From the NCBI RefSeq assembly GCF_000209655.1, contig NC_015458.1:1426001-1490000 (forward strand): 64,000 bases of DNA, given 5' to 3'. The translations under genes were made by a program, and so were the position numbers. The DNA comes from Pusillimonas sp. T7-7. GTDB lineage: Bacteria; Pseudomonadota; Gammaproteobacteria; Burkholderiales; Burkholderiaceae_B. The notes under the pieces are model-generated. The model worked only from the letters and a program-made list of their open reading frames with translations, was not told where the DNA came from and did not search any database. Shown here in pieces: positions 26,921 through 37,166 of the stretch; the stretch's first letter is position 1; every line of letters starts with the position of its first letter.

Positions 26921-28219
26921 TTATGATCCAAGTGTCTCGACGGCAGGCTCAGCCGTGGTCGAGGCGGATTCCTGGCCTGGCTGGTCGGCGTCGGGCGTTT
27001 CCTGCCCCTGGCTGTCGGGCAATGCGTCGGCGGGTACGCCTTCAGCATTTTGCTGTTCTTGCTTGACTCGTTCCGCCCGCAAGGCCTCGAGTGCTTGCAA
27101 TGTGTTGTCTACGGTTGGCAATTTGGCATCGATAGCCGTGTCGGCCATTTGACGAGCGATCTTGAGCGCCTGGCGGGTTTGCTGCGAGCGCTGGTCAAAG
27201 CGTGTTTCTATGGATTTGACCAAGGCGTCGGTTTCAGCCTGCCAGATTTTAGCTTGCTTCATCATGAGCGCCAACTGGGCGGTCATGACGCGCAAGCGCA
27301 AGGTTTCGCGGAAACGGGTGGCCTGGTCTGGCGACATCAGTAGCGCCGTGGCATCTTCAACACGGCGAATGGTGATGAACTGGCCCAGATCCTGGCGCAC
27401 AGATTCCCACGCCTCCTGGGACCACGACTGCGCAGTCTGCACGCTTTGCTTCCACCAAGGTGCGACAGGGTCTGCAGGCGAGTCGGCAGCACTGGATGAC
27501 GACGGTGTTGAAGCAGGAGCATCTGGCGCAGGCACCGGTTCCGGCGCGGCATCGTCGGGCACCAGCAAGGCAGCCTCGCTGACGAGACCGCTAAGCTCAT
27601 CGAGCTGAGTGGACAAGGCGGCAATATCAACCGTGGATGCGGCCCGCAGCCTGTCAAGGTCGCCATTGAGGGTTTGCTGCAAGGAAGCCAGACCTGGACG
27701 GTTGGCGCGGGCCAACTGCGCCTGTGCGGTTTCAAGCGAGATGACGGCATTGGCCACATTGCCGCCCAGCTGCAGTTGCTGCTGGGCAATCGTGACCAGA
27801 TGATCCACATCGTTGATGAGGACCAGATCTGAGCCGCTATCGGTGAGCGTCTGGAAGGCTTGATCCAGGCCATCGACTTGCCCCTGAAACTGGCGCAGGG
27901 AGCTTTCCAGCGCCGAAATTTGCCCGGATTGCTCTTGCGTCAGGGCCAGCGCTTGCCTGGCCTGCTCAAGCGCCTGATTGACCGAATTGTTGCTGTTCTG
28001 GACCTGGCTGAACAACTGCTGGCTGGTCTGTTCAAAGCGCTGTTGCTGATACCAGACCGCAACGGCCAATGCCGCAGCGATAATCAACACGATAATGAAG
28101 GCCGGCAGCCAGGGCGAGCGCCGCTTGCGGCTGGCCGCGGGCGGTGTTGGCGCGCTGGTGGACGGCCCCGGTTTGGATGCGGATGATGCCTGCGAGATCT
28201 CGGTTTTTTTATCAGTCAT
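26921..28219 (-). CDS. hemX: HemX-like membrane protein (uroporphyrinogen-III C-methyltransferase family)
   Basis: A 432-residue protein with one membrane segment (about residues 38-57, AFIIVLIIAAALAVAVWY). A predicted coiled coil (about 60-125, Gln-rich) and a HemX domain to about residue 370 follow, then an acidic Pro/Ala-rich tail. Despite the family name it lacks the SAM methyltransferase domain, so it is probably a scaffold rather than an enzyme. It is placed between hemD and hemY as in many proteobacteria. Confidence 0.87.
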   Translation of the reverse strand: MTDKKTEISQASSASKPGPSTSAPTPPAASRKRRSPWLPAFIIVLIIAAALAVAVWYQQQRFEQTSQQLFSQVQNSNNSVNQALEQARQALALTQEQSGQISALESSLRQFQGQVDGLDQAFQTLTDSGSDLVLINDVDHLVTIAQQQLQLGGNVANAVISLETAQAQLARANRPGLASLQQTLNGDLDRLRAASTVDIAALSTQLDELSGLVSEAALLVPDDAAPEPVPAPDAPASTPSSSSAADSPADPVAPWWKQSVQTAQSWSQEAWESVRQDLGQFITIRRVEDATALLMSPDQATRFRETLRLRVMTAQLALMMKQAKIWQAETDALVKSIETRFDQRSQQTRQALKIARQMADTAIDAKLPTVDNTLQALEALRAERVKQEQQNAEGVPADALPDSQGQETPDADQPGQESASTTAEPAVETLGS

Positions 28220-28246
28220 GGCGAGATTGTAATCCTAGGAGCTTGC

Positions 28247-29062
28247 TCAAAGCGATGCGGCCAGCGTGATCATCTGAAAAATGGAGTCATCGTCCGGCTG
28301 GCTTATTTTTACCATCGGTGGCTCTACCTTACCAGATGCCTGAAATGTTGATTGTAAACGTCTGGCAACACGTTCATGGATGACTACAAAGCGCGCTTGC
28401 CGCCAGGCGTGCTCGAGACCCAATCGGCGTACATTATCGAATACCGCGTCCACACTTTCGCCACTGGTCAGCAAGAACACACATGGGCTTGTTCCGTTTA
28501 GCGCTTGCTCAAGCCGCCCGGCCTGAATGGGGCTCCATTGCTCGGGTATCCGTTCATACATGGCCTGCCTGTGTACCTCCAGACCGGCCTCTTGCAACTT
28601 TGAGCCCAACCATTCCCGTCCGGTGGCGCCGCGAACGATCAGCACACGTTTCATGGATCCAAGACGAGACTCAAGCAAACGCCACAGACTTTCAGAATCC
28701 TGGCGGCTGCCCGGCTCCGGATGCACGATTTGTTCAGGTGGAATACAGGAATTGTCTTTCAGACTGCGGGCGCTGGCGACGCCAACTGTTGCAGCCAAAG
28801 TATGGGCTGGCCATGGATCGCCGCTGCTGCGCCTGGCCAGTGCCTGCAAATAGAACTGCGCGGCATGCCCGCTGACAAAGACAATAAGATCGTAATCGTC
28901 AGGCGTGGCAAGCCCGGCCGGATCGGGCGACAAAGGCTGGATGCGTAATGCCGGCAACAGCAAAGCCGGCAAATCAGCTGCGGCAAGGCGCCTGGCCAGG
29001 GATTCGTTTTTTCCTTGCGGCCGTGTCAGTACGACACGAGCGCTTATAGCCGATGCCGACAC
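28247..29062 (-). CDS. hemD: Uroporphyrinogen-III synthase
   Basis: A 271-residue two-domain enzyme that cyclises hydroxymethylbilane with inversion of ring D. Segments include VVLTRPQGKNESLARRL, DYDLIVFVSGHAAQFYLQAL, VLIVRGATGREWLGSKLQEAG, and VFLLTSGESVDAVFDNV. Sequence conservation in HemD is low, but position after hemC supports the call. It starts 12 bp after hemC. Confidence 0.88.
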   Translation of the reverse strand: MSASAISARVVLTRPQGKNESLARRLAAADLPALLLPALRIQPLSPDPAGLATPDDYDLIVFVSGHAAQFYLQALARRSSGDPWPAHTLAATVGVASARSLKDNSCIPPEQIVHPEPGSRQDSESLWRLLESRLGSMKRVLIVRGATGREWLGSKLQEAGLEVHRQAMYERIPEQWSPIQAGRLEQALNGTSPCVFLLTSGESVDAVFDNVRRLGLEHAWRQARFVVIHERVARRLQSTFQASGKVEPPMVKISQPDDDSIFQMITLAASL

Positions 29063-29074
29063 GACGTTCGCCGC

Positions 29075-30022
29075 TCAGGAGGCAGAGCCAGATGCCAGGA
29101 GCCGGTCAAGTATGATGCGCGCGCCCTCTTCCAGCAGTTCATTGGCTATGCGCACGCCTAGTTCTTCAGCCTGCGACACATCACCCGACACTTGAGCCCG
29201 GATAATGCGTGAACCGTCGGGTTCAGCCACCAGGCCGCGAACCATCAAGGTATTGCCATCGCGCTGTGCAAACGCGGCTAAAGGGACTTGGCAAGATCCG
29301 CCCAGAACCCGGGACACGGCCCGTTCAGCCAATGCACACGCCGTCGTGTCAGGATCAGATAAAGGCGCCAGCCACGTTTGCATATCGCTGCGCGACTCGA
29401 GGATTTCAATACCCAGCGCACCCTGGCCTGCCGCCGGCAAGCTTTGCTCGGGATTCAAGTGACTGCGTATGCGAGCCTCAAGACCCAGACGGCGCAAGCC
29501 GGCTGACGCCAAGATGATGGCCGCATAGTCACCACGATCGAGCTTGCCCAAGCGTGTATCCAGGTTGCCGCGCAAGGGCTGAACCTGAAGCTGCGGGTAG
29601 CGTTGACGTATTTGCGCCTCGCGGCGCAAACTTGATGTGCCAACCACGCTGCCCGCGGGTAGGTCGTCCAGCGAAGAATAGTCGTTGGACACAAAGGCGT
29701 CGCGCGGATCGTCGCGTTCCAATATGACCGACAACGCAAACGGACTCTGCATGTCGACAGGAACATCTTTGAGCGAATGAACCGCCAGGTCTGCACGACC
29801 ATCAAGCAGGGCCGTTTCGAGCTCTTTGACGAACAATCCTTTACCGCCAACCTTGGACAGACTGCGATCAAGAATCTGATCGCCGCGCGTGGTCATGGTC
29901 AGAAGACTGACCTGGCATTGCGGATACAAGGTTTGCAGACGATCCCGCACGTGCTCGGCCTGCCACAAGGCAAGCCGGCTGGCACGGGTTGCAATGACTA
30001 GTTTTGCTGGAGCTTCCGACAT
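29075..30022 (-). CDS. hemC: Hydroxymethylbilane synthase (porphobilinogen deaminase)
   Basis: A 315-residue enzyme that polymerises four porphobilinogens. The cofactor-binding cysteine is in [31 protein letters not shown] at the N-terminus and [11 protein letters not shown] carry further catalytic residues. The ATG at 30022 is the best start by family length; it lies 7 bp after the stop of the small membrane protein gene, so translation may be coupled. Confidence 0.93.
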   Translation of the reverse strand: MSEAPAKLVIATRASRLALWQAEHVRDRLQTLYPQCQVSLLTMTTRGDQILDRSLSKVGGKGLFVKELETALLDGRADLAVHSLKDVPVDMQSPFALSVILERDDPRDAFVSNDYSSLDDLPAGSVVGTSSLRREAQIRQRYPQLQVQPLRGNLDTRLGKLDRGDYAAIILASAGLRRLGLEARIRSHLNPEQSLPAAGQGALGIEILESRSDMQTWLAPLSDPDTTACALAERAVSRVLGGSCQVPLAAFAQRDGNTLMVRGLVAEPDGSRIIRAQVSGDVSQAEELGVRIANELLEEGARIILDRLLASGSAS

Positions 30023-30029
30023 GCAGAGG

Positions 30030-30155
30030 CTATGCAAAATAGTTGAGCAGGACGGCGACAATAATGCCGATCAAGGCCAAAATTCCCAAGCCTTGCAACA
30101 AAGACAGGCCCGAGTCGTTCGGTTTCTTGCGCCCTGATGATTTGAACAAACTCAT
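30030..30155 (-). CDS. Small single-span membrane protein
   Basis: A 41-residue protein not recognised as a known family. A basic N-terminus ([11 protein letters not shown]) is followed by a hydrophobic helix (about residues 20-40, [20 protein letters not shown]). The start overlaps the terC-family stop (ATGA) and AAGGAAG lies upstream, and hemC begins 7 bp after the stop, so it is almost certainly translated with them. Topology is probably N-in. A role in metal or haem handling is only a guess from context. Confidence 0.75.
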   Translation of the reverse strand: MSLFKSSGRKKPNDSGLSLLQGLGILALIGIIVAVLLNYFA

Positions 30156-30865
30156 GCGTTTTCTTCCTTGGGTGTAGAGGTCTTGCGCGACCCCAGCCAT
30201 TTACCCAGTACAACCACCAGTATGGCGCCGATGACTTCGGCGGCAATCTTGATCGTACTGGAAATGGGTCCAAACTGTTCAACGACAAAAACGTCGGTTA
30301 CCAGCATGCCGCCGGCAATCCAGCCCAACAAGGCCGCACCCAAGGTAACCACCAACGGGAAACGGTCTATCAGTTTCAAGACCAGCGTGCTGCCCCAAAT
30401 GATAATGGGCACACTGACGAGCAGGCCGAAAATCACATAATAAAGCTGGTGGTCCAAATGCGTGTTCTGGGCTGCTCCGGCAATGGCGATGACGTTGTCC
30501 AGGCTCATGACAAAATCGGCGATCAGAATCGTTTTAACCGCCGACCACACGGAACTGCCGCCCTTGATATTGCCGTGCTCATCTTCGTCGGGAATCAGCA
30601 GCTTGACGCCTATCCATACGAGCAGTGCGCCGCCCACCAATTTAAGAAAGGGAATATCCAGCAGCGTGAGTGCGAAGGCAATCAGCAAGACGCGAAGAAT
30701 GATGGCGCCGGCCGTACCCCACAAAATACCCTGCATGCGCTGCTTGTGCTGCAAATTGCGACAAGCCAGGGCGATGACGACCGCATTGTCGCCCCCAAGC
30801 AGAATATCGATCAGAATGATCTGAAATACGGCTCCCCAATGGAGCGTTTGAAAAAACTCAAGCAT
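30152..30865 (-). CDS. TerC-family integral membrane protein
   Basis: A 237-residue protein with about seven hydrophobic segments. Acidic membrane motifs typical of the family are visible: IDILLGGDNAVVIALACRNL (about residues 19-38) and DFVMSLDNVIAIAGAA (about 116-131). TerC members are linked to metal homeostasis, including manganese export and tellurite resistance; the substrate is not decided here. It is the first gene of the minus-strand run leading into hemC. Confidence 0.88.
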   Translation of the reverse strand: MLEFFQTLHWGAVFQIILIDILLGGDNAVVIALACRNLQHKQRMQGILWGTAGAIILRVLLIAFALTLLDIPFLKLVGGALLVWIGVKLLIPDEDEHGNIKGGSSVWSAVKTILIADFVMSLDNVIAIAGAAQNTHLDHQLYYVIFGLLVSVPIIIWGSTLVLKLIDRFPLVVTLGAALLGWIAGGMLVTDVFVVEQFGPISSTIKIAAEVIGAILVVVLGKWLGSRKTSTPKEENA

Positions 30866-31077
30866 TTTCTGTCCGTTTTAATCTAAGGCGTATAGAAGAA
30901 ATACCCGGCCGAAGCCAGTACGTCGGGATAAAAAACGGGCCATTATAATTCAGCTGTTTGTGCGGTTCGCCGCAAGGCCCTGCATACGCGGCCGGTCTCG
31001 AAACCTTAAAACCGGCCGTGTGATTCGCGCCATGGAGCGCGACAATGGGGTCCGCCAGCGGCAGGCCCCATTTGTAC
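30866..31077. other. Intergenic region with two stem-loops between sucD and the terC-family gene
   Basis: Two inverted repeats are present: AATGGGG (31044-31050) with CCCCATT (31066-31072), just after the sucD stop, and CGGCCGGT (30989-30996) with ACCGGCCG (31011-31018). Neither is followed on the minus strand by a convincing T-run, so they may be Rho-dependent ends or RNA-stabilising hairpins. The remainder should hold the promoter of the terC operon. No coding sequence was seen. Confidence 0.4.
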
Positions 31078-31959
31078 TTACAGCACCGACTTGAGCAGTT
31101 TACCCATTTCGGATGGATCACGGGTCGTGCGTATACCGCATGCTTCCATGATTTCAAGCTTGGCGTCGGCCGTATCGGCGCCACCGGAAATCAGGGCGCC
31201 GGCGTGTCCCATACGCTTGCCGGCCGGAGCCGTCACACCTGCGATAAAGCCAACTACCGGCTTCTTCATGTTGTCTTTGGCCCACTCGGCGGCATTGACC
31301 TCGTCGGGACCGCCAATTTCGCCAATCATGACGACCGCATCGGTATCGGGGTCATCGTTGAACATTTGCAGGACGTCGATATGCTTCAGGCCATTGATGG
31401 GATCGCCACCAATACCCACAGCGGTGGACTGGCCCAGTCCGAGTTCGGTCAATTGAGCCACGGCTTCGTAAGTCAGCGTACCGGAGCGGCTGACCACGCC
31501 TATGCGGCCCTTGCGGGAAATATGGCCGGGCATGATGCCGATCTTGAGTTCGTCTGGTGTAATCAGACCGGGGCAGTTTGGACCCAGCAACAAGGTTTTT
31601 TTGTTTTGGTCACGCATGCGATTACGCAGTTCAAGCATATCGCGCACGGGGATGCCTTCGGTAATGCAGATCACCAGGTCCAGATCGGCTTCAACAGCTT
31701 CCCAGATGGCGGCTGCGGCGCCTGCGGGCGGCACATAAATGACGGAAACCGTTGCACCGGTTTCGGCCTTGGCGTCTTTAACCGTGCCGAAAATAGGCAC
31801 GCCCTCGAAGTTCTCGCCGGCTTTCTTGGGATGGACACCCGCAACGAAGGCATCTTTGCCGTTCGCGTATTCGCGGCACATATGGGTGTGGAACTGCCCG
31901 GTCTTGCCGGTAATTCCCTGAGTGATGACTTTAGTGTCTTTGTTGATCAGAATCGACAT
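31078..31959 (-). CDS. sucD: Succinyl-CoA synthetase alpha subunit
   Basis: A 293-residue subunit. It carries the CoA-binding Rossmann region (ITQGITGKTGQFHTHMCREY at the N-terminus), the phosphorylated histidine in MGHAGALISGG (about residue 249) and GPNCPGLITPDELKIGIMPG. With SucC it makes ATP or GTP from succinyl-CoA in the TCA cycle. It starts 22 bp after the sucC stop. Confidence 0.96.
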   Translation of the reverse strand: MSILINKDTKVITQGITGKTGQFHTHMCREYANGKDAFVAGVHPKKAGENFEGVPIFGTVKDAKAETGATVSVIYVPPAGAAAAIWEAVEADLDLVICITEGIPVRDMLELRNRMRDQNKKTLLLGPNCPGLITPDELKIGIMPGHISRKGRIGVVSRSGTLTYEAVAQLTELGLGQSTAVGIGGDPINGLKHIDVLQMFNDDPDTDAVVMIGEIGGPDEVNAAEWAKDNMKKPVVGFIAGVTAPAGKRMGHAGALISGGADTADAKLEIMEACGIRTTRDPSEMGKLLKSVL

Positions 31960-31981
31960 TTACAAATCCTTGGCAATATTC

Positions 31982-33142
31982 TTATTTCGCGGCGGCTACG
32001 ACTTTGGTCGCGGCTTCGGCCATGGTGTCAGCGCTGATGATGGGCAAGCCCGACTCGGCCAGCAATTTCTTGCCCAGCTCTTCGTTGGTGCCCTTCATGC
32101 GTACGACCAGAGGCACGCTAAGGTTGACGGCCTTGCACGCGGCGATCACGCCTTCGGCGATGACGTCACAACGCATGATGCCGCCGAAGATGTTGACCAG
32201 AATGGCTTTGACGCCTTCGTTCGAGAGCATGATCTTGAAGGCTTCGGTGACTTTTTCTGCTGTGGCGCCACCGCCCACATCAAGGAAGTTGGCTGGTTCG
32301 CCGCCGAACAGCTTGATCGTGTCCATGGTTGCCATGGCCAGGCCGGCGCCATTGACCAGGCAGCCAATATTGCCGTCGAGCTGAATGTAAGCCAAGTCAA
32401 ATTTGCTGGCTTCGATTTCAGCAGGATCTTCTTCGGCCAGGTCGCGGTACTCGACAATCTCGGGATGACGGAACAGCGCGTTGGAATCGAAGTTGAACTT
32501 CGCATCGAGAGCAATGATATTGCCCTTGCTATCGCGATTCAGGGGGTTGATTTCTACCAGCGAGGCATCGGTTTCCATGTAGCAGGCATAGAGCTTCTGG
32601 CACACGTCGATGAACTGGGCCACGGAGTCGGCCGGCATGCCCACGCCCTTGGCGAGCGTTTCGCCGTCGGCCTGGGTAAACCCCTTCAGCGGGTCGATCA
32701 TCACGGTGATGATTTTTTCGGGAGAGGAATGGGCAACCTCTTCGATATCCATGCCGCCTTCACTGGAAGCGATGAAAGCCACCTTCTGCGTGGCACGGTC
32801 GGTTACAGCGGACAGGTAATATTCTTGCTGAATGTCGGCGCCCTCTTCGATGTACAGGCGGCCTACTTTCTGGCCTTCAGGACCTGTCTGGTGCGTGACC
32901 AGCTGCATGCCCAGGATTTCTGAGGACAATTGACGAACTTCATCGAGCGAGCGACCCAGCTTGACGCCACCGCCCTTGCCACGGCCACCTGCGTGAATTT
33001 GCGCCTTGACCACCCAAACCGGCCCGCCCAGTTTTTCTGCGGCTGCAACGGCTTCGTCGACGGAAAAAGCAGGAATCCCGCGTGGCACAGTCACGCCAAA
33101 CTTCTTTAGCAGTTCCTTGCCTTGATACTCGTGAATTTTCAT
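31982..33142 (-). CDS. sucC: Succinyl-CoA synthetase beta subunit (ADP-forming)
   Basis: A 386-residue ATP-grasp subunit. The N-terminal [35 protein letters not shown], the metal-binding EINPL and the C-terminal [18 protein letters not shown] are diagnostic. It binds nucleotide and succinate. It is the first gene of the sucCD operon; a DUF2889 gene lies 80 bp upstream on the same strand. Confidence 0.96.
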   Translation of the reverse strand: MKIHEYQGKELLKKFGVTVPRGIPAFSVDEAVAAAEKLGGPVWVVKAQIHAGGRGKGGGVKLGRSLDEVRQLSSEILGMQLVTHQTGPEGQKVGRLYIEEGADIQQEYYLSAVTDRATQKVAFIASSEGGMDIEEVAHSSPEKIITVMIDPLKGFTQADGETLAKGVGMPADSVAQFIDVCQKLYACYMETDASLVEINPLNRDSKGNIIALDAKFNFDSNALFRHPEIVEYRDLAEEDPAEIEASKFDLAYIQLDGNIGCLVNGAGLAMATMDTIKLFGGEPANFLDVGGGATAEKVTEAFKIMLSNEGVKAILVNIFGGIMRCDVIAEGVIAACKAVNLSVPLVVRMKGTNEELGKKLLAESGLPIISADTMAEAATKVVAAAK

Positions 33143-33222
33143 TTATTACCTGTCAGAACGTAGAAATAAAAAAAGTGCGTTCGCCAGCGCATGAAGGCGC
33201 CATTGCCCGCTGTTGAGTTTGC

Positions 33223-33792
33223 CTACTCGCATTTTGCTTCCGCTTTGGGGGCCACATACCACTGAGGATAAAACTCTTTTGCAACTGGCCCATCCAGCCG
33301 CAAAGCATGGCAGCCGGAAAGCTGGAAAGGTTTTCTTTGCGGATCGGTTGCTTGCTCTTGGCGTCGCCGATTGGACATGGTCTGCACAGCCACAGTGGGC
33401 AGAACATACGACAGTTCGGTCATATGCGTACAGCCTGCCACACGTGCAAACCGGTCTTTGACGGTTTGACGAAAATTGCGTAGCAGATTCATGCCTACCA
33501 GCGCCTGATAGTCAGGCGCTATGCAAGAACAGTTTTCTGCGTAGGGAGCGGCATCGTAAGCGGCCACGGCCGCTGTGATCGAAAATTCCTCGTCGATCGT
33601 GATGCGAAGATGCATGTGATGGATGGGCTGGCCCGCATAATGTGTACCAGCCTGCTTGGGAAAGTCGTAAGCCTTGGAGTCTATAAGCTCGGCTTCAAGG
33701 TCCCATTGGCCGTCCTCCCGTGCATACGAGTCTACACGTATGGAGCGCGTATGTAATGGCTCGCGAGCAATATCAGGAGGCGGCAAAGGCAT
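33223..33792 (-). CDS. DUF2889 family protein
   Basis: A 189-residue protein with the DUF2889 pattern: LHTRSIRVDSYAREDGQWDL (about 13-32), LIDSKAYDFP, HHMHLRITIDEEFSI, and a Cys-containing AENCSCIAPDYQALVGMNLL followed by CTHMTELS. The conserved cysteines and histidine could bind a metal, but the function of the family is unknown. It has no signal peptide. Confidence 0.8.
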   Translation of the reverse strand: MPLPPPDIAREPLHTRSIRVDSYAREDGQWDLEAELIDSKAYDFPKQAGTHYAGQPIHHMHLRITIDEEFSITAAVAAYDAAPYAENCSCIAPDYQALVGMNLLRNFRQTVKDRFARVAGCTHMTELSYVLPTVAVQTMSNRRRQEQATDPQRKPFQLSGCHALRLDGPVAKEFYPQWYVAPKAEAKCE

Positions 33793-33822
33793 GGACGGGA
33801 AAGGCGGATTGCGATAAACCCT

Positions 33823-36117
33823 CTAAGTATAACGCAGTGTTTCAGCTGCCTTGACCATGGCCAGTAAAGCTGCCTCGGTCTCGGGCCAGCCTCTGGTTTT
33901 CAAGCCGCAGTCGGGGTTTACCCACAAGCGCTCGGCAGGCAACCGCCCACTGGCTTTCTTCATTAAATCAACCATCCATTCAAGCTGGGGCACATTGGGC
34001 GAGTGGATATCGTAGACTCCCGGCCCAATATCGTTGGGATAATGAAAATCTTCGAATGCCCCCAACAACTCCATATTGGAACGCGAAGTTTCTATGGTGA
34101 TGACGTCGGCATCCATGGCGGCAATGGATTCAATGATGTCATTGAACTCTGAATAGCACATATGCGTATGGATTTGCGTATCGTCCTGCACGCCGCCCGT
34201 AGACAGACGAAAGCAGTCCACTGCCCAGTCCAGATAAACCCGCCAGTCGGCACGCCGCAGCGGCAGGCCTTCGCGAAACGCCGGCTCATCGATCTGGATC
34301 ACAGTGATGCCGGCCGCCTCCAGGTCGGTAACCTCATCACGCAAGGCCAGAGCCAGTTGCTGGCAAGTGGTGGCGCGCGGCTGATCGTCCCGGACAAAAG
34401 ACCATTGCAGAATGGTGACCGGACCGGTGAGCATCCCTTTGACCGGCTTTTCGGTCAGCGATTGCGCATAAGCGGACCAAGCAACCGTCATGGCCGCAGG
34501 GCGAACCACGTCACCAAAAATAATGGGGGGCTTCACGCAGCGCGAACCGTAGCTTTGCACCCATCCGTTCTGGGTAAAAGCAAAACCGCCCAGCAGCTCG
34601 CCAAAATACTCAACCATGTCGTTGCGCTCAGGTTCACCGTGCACCAGCACATCCAGCCCGATTTTCTCCTGAAAGCGGATGACATGCTCAATTTCGGCGC
34701 GCATGGCCTTTTCATAGGCTGTATCGCTTAGCGCACCCTGCTTCCAGTCACGGCGCGCCAACCTGATTTCGGACGTCTGCGGAAAGGAGCCAATGGTGGT
34801 GGTTGGATAACTGGGCAAGCCCAGCTTTTTTTGCTGGCTCGCAATACGCTGCTGGAACGGAGCGCGATCACGAGTCACGCTGACGGACGCCTTCAGGCGC
34901 TGCTGCACGGCGGGATTATGGATACGGCTGGAGTTTTTCCTGTTTATCAGCGCTACGCGCTGCTGTACCAATGCCTCCTGTGTGTCTGCATCCACCGTAT
35001 TGGCCAGGGAGCTGGCCAATACATTGAGCTCATCCAGTTTTTGCGTCGCAAACGACAGCCAACTGCGCAGCTCCGCATCCAGATCACGTTCGGCATCCAG
35101 ATCGACCGGCACATGCAGCAGTGAACACGATGGGGCCAGCCACAGGCGGTCGCCGCGCTGCTGCGCCACCTGACGAATCTGATCACCCGCCTTGTCCAGA
35201 TCGCTGCGCCATACATTGCGGCCATCGATCAGACCAGCCGACAGCACTTGCCTGTCATCCAGTACTGCCGCGACACGGGCAAGCTGATCTGGCGCACGCA
35301 CCAGATCGACGTGCACGCCGTCGACCGGCAGCCCCTTCAATACTTGGACGTTCTCTTTCAAGTCTTCGAAGTAGGTGGCCAGCAGTACACGCGGCCCGCC
35401 TTTGGCCAGGGTTTCATAGACAGGCTGGAAAGCCTGCTGCCAGGCGTCAGGTAGATCCAGGCCCAGTATGGGTTCGTCTATCTGCACCCACTCCACGCCC
35501 AGGTTCTGAATCTGCTCCAGGGCCTGGACATACACCGGCACAAGATTGTCGAGCAAGGTCAGCTTGGCGGTATCGCTGGCGCCCTGAGCGAATGCGTCGC
35601 CCTTGCCCAGCCACAGCCAGGTCAAGGGGCCAGGAATGACGGGCTTGGCCTTGTGACCCAGGCTTTGCGCTTCACGAATCTGATCGAATAAATAGCTGCG
35701 TGCGATGCGGTAAGACTGCTCCGGAACCAGCTCGGGCACTATGTAGTGATAGTTGGTATCGAACCACTTGGTCATTTCACATGCGGCGGCAGGCGAGCCG
35801 CTGGGCGCGCGTCCCCGCGCCATGCGAAACAGCGTATCAAGCCCCACGTCCTCGTCAGAGGGCTGGCCAAAACGGGCAGGCACGGCCCCCAATAGAGTCG
35901 TCCATTCAAGGATATGGTCATACCAGGCAAAATCGCCTACCGGCACAAATTGGAGGCCTGACTTGGCTTGCAAGCGCCAGTGCCTTGCCCTTAGCTCACG
36001 CCCGGTGGCTTCCAGCTCAGGCAAAGTCTGCTTGCCTGCCCAATAGGCTTCCAGGGAGCTTTTCAATTCGCGCCGAACCCCGATACGAGGGAAGCCTAAA
36101 TTATGAGTAATCGTCAT
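33823..36117 (-). CDS. metE: Cobalamin-independent methionine synthase
   Basis: A 764-residue enzyme that transfers a methyl group from 5-methyl-tetrahydropteroyl-triglutamate to homocysteine. It has two barrel domains. The C-terminal half holds the zinc ligands: [13 protein letters not shown] and the late [13 protein letters not shown]. The N-terminal segment [20 protein letters not shown] is typical. It is transcribed divergently from a MetR-like regulator across an AT-rich 128-bp spacer that holds two candidate MetR sites. Confidence 0.96.
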   Translation of the reverse strand: MTITHNLGFPRIGVRRELKSSLEAYWAGKQTLPELEATGRELRARHWRLQAKSGLQFVPVGDFAWYDHILEWTTLLGAVPARFGQPSDEDVGLDTLFRMARGRAPSGSPAAACEMTKWFDTNYHYIVPELVPEQSYRIARSYLFDQIREAQSLGHKAKPVIPGPLTWLWLGKGDAFAQGASDTAKLTLLDNLVPVYVQALEQIQNLGVEWVQIDEPILGLDLPDAWQQAFQPVYETLAKGGPRVLLATYFEDLKENVQVLKGLPVDGVHVDLVRAPDQLARVAAVLDDRQVLSAGLIDGRNVWRSDLDKAGDQIRQVAQQRGDRLWLAPSCSLLHVPVDLDAERDLDAELRSWLSFATQKLDELNVLASSLANTVDADTQEALVQQRVALINRKNSSRIHNPAVQQRLKASVSVTRDRAPFQQRIASQQKKLGLPSYPTTTIGSFPQTSEIRLARRDWKQGALSDTAYEKAMRAEIEHVIRFQEKIGLDVLVHGEPERNDMVEYFGELLGGFAFTQNGWVQSYGSRCVKPPIIFGDVVRPAAMTVAWSAYAQSLTEKPVKGMLTGPVTILQWSFVRDDQPRATTCQQLALALRDEVTDLEAAGITVIQIDEPAFREGLPLRRADWRVYLDWAVDCFRLSTGGVQDDTQIHTHMCYSEFNDIIESIAAMDADVITIETSRSNMELLGAFEDFHYPNDIGPGVYDIHSPNVPQLEWMVDLMKKASGRLPAERLWVNPDCGLKTRGWPETEAALLAMVKAAETLRYT

Positions 36118-36178
36118 TTAAATCTCTACTTTAATGATTAATATTTGTCCTGTTCGTTATTGTGCCTATACAATTAGG

Positions 36179-36191
36179 TGAAACAAAATCA
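36179..36191. promoter_or_regulatory. Candidate MetR-type site 1
   Basis: TGAAACAAAATCA matches the TGAA-N5-TTCA pattern of MetR half-dyads with one mismatch. A second near-match starts 31 bp away, about three helical turns, in the metE/metR spacer. The assignment rests on position and pattern only. Confidence 0.4.
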
Positions 36192-36209
36192 AATACATCA
36201 TTTTTAGAA

Positions 36210-36222
36210 TGAATTTATATCA
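36210..36222. promoter_or_regulatory. Candidate MetR-type site 2
   Basis: TGAATTTATATCA has the same TGAA-N5-ATCA form as site 1 and lies 31 bp from it. It is 24 bp before the regulator's start codon, so occupancy could also limit the regulator's own expression. Confidence 0.4.
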
Positions 36223-36245
36223 ACTAATAAACATAAGATGAAGCC

Positions 36246-37166
36246 ATGCTGGAAATACGCCATCTGGAAACCCTGACCGCCATACGTGATGCAGGCAGCA
36301 TGCAGGACGCCGCGGAAAGGCTGCATGTGACCCAATCGGCCTTGTCGCATCAATTGCGCGACCTGGAAGTTCGCCTGAAAACGCCGCTGCTGAATCGCCG
36401 CACACGGCCGGCCCGGCTGACCACTGCCGCCCTACGCATACTGACCTTGGCCGATATCGTCTTGCCGCAGGTCAAGGCTACCGAGCGCGAGCTACAGCAA
36501 TTTGCCGCCGGCAGAACAGGCCGGCTTCATCTGGCCATAGACTGCCATTCATGCTTTCAGTGGCTTATGCCGGCACTGGATGGCTTTCGGCGCGAATGGC
36601 CCGATGTCGAGCTGGATTTATCGGCTGCATTCTCGTTTGCGCCGCTGCCCGCACTGGTTCGTGGAGACCTTGATGTTGTCATTACGTCGGATCCGCAAAA
36701 CATTGATGCCGTTGAATACCTGCCGTTGTTCCGCTACGAACTGGTCCTTGCAGTGGCCGCCGCCAATCCGCTTGCCCAACACAAATATATAGAACCGGAA
36801 CAGTTGGCCGACCAGATCTTGATTACTTATCCGGTAGAACGGCAACGGCTGGACGTATTCACGGCTTTCCTGGACCACGCCGATGTCGAGCCGGCGGGTC
36901 TGCGCAAGGCCGAACTGACACCCATTATTGCGCAACTGGTCGCCGGCCAGCGAGGCGTGGCTGCCTTGCCCAACTGGGCGCTGACGGAATATTTGGATCA
37001 AGGCTGGCTGCGTACATGCCGTCTGGGCGAACAAGGCGTATGGCGCACGCTATACGCCGCGATGCGTTCGGAGGACGTTGAAGCAGATTATTTGCAAGCC
37101 TTCATGCGGCAGGCACGCGACACCTGCTTCAAGACATTGACGGGTATAAAAGTAGCGCGTTCCTAG
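36246..37166 (+). CDS. metR: LysR-family regulator, MetR-like
   Basis: A 306-residue LysR regulator. The HTH (about residues 18-40, SMQDAAERLHVTQSALSHQL) is followed by a LysR effector domain with GRLHLAIDCHSCFQWLMPAL. The pattern DCHSCFQWL is seen in MetR, which binds homocysteine. It is divergent from metE, the usual MetR arrangement. Its 3' end overlaps the convergent recX by 4 bp. Confidence 0.88.
   Translation: MLEIRHLETLTAIRDAGSMQDAAERLHVTQSALSHQLRDLEVRLKTPLLNRRTRPARLTTAALRILTLADIVLPQVKATERELQQFAAGRTGRLHLAIDCHSCFQWLMPALDGFRREWPDVELDLSAAFSFAPLPALVRGDLDVVITSDPQNIDAVEYLPLFRYELVLAVAAANPLAQHKYIEPEQLADQILITYPVERQRLDVFTAFLDHADVEPAGLRKAELTPIIAQLVAGQRGVAALPNWALTEYLDQGWLRTCRLGEQGVWRTLYAAMRSEDVEADYLQAFMRQARDTCFKTLTGIKVARS

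Noticed and set aside
30985..31077. Two inverted repeats after sucD considered as terminators
   Set aside because: Stems are good but no T-run follows on the minus strand, so I list them only as intergenic structure.
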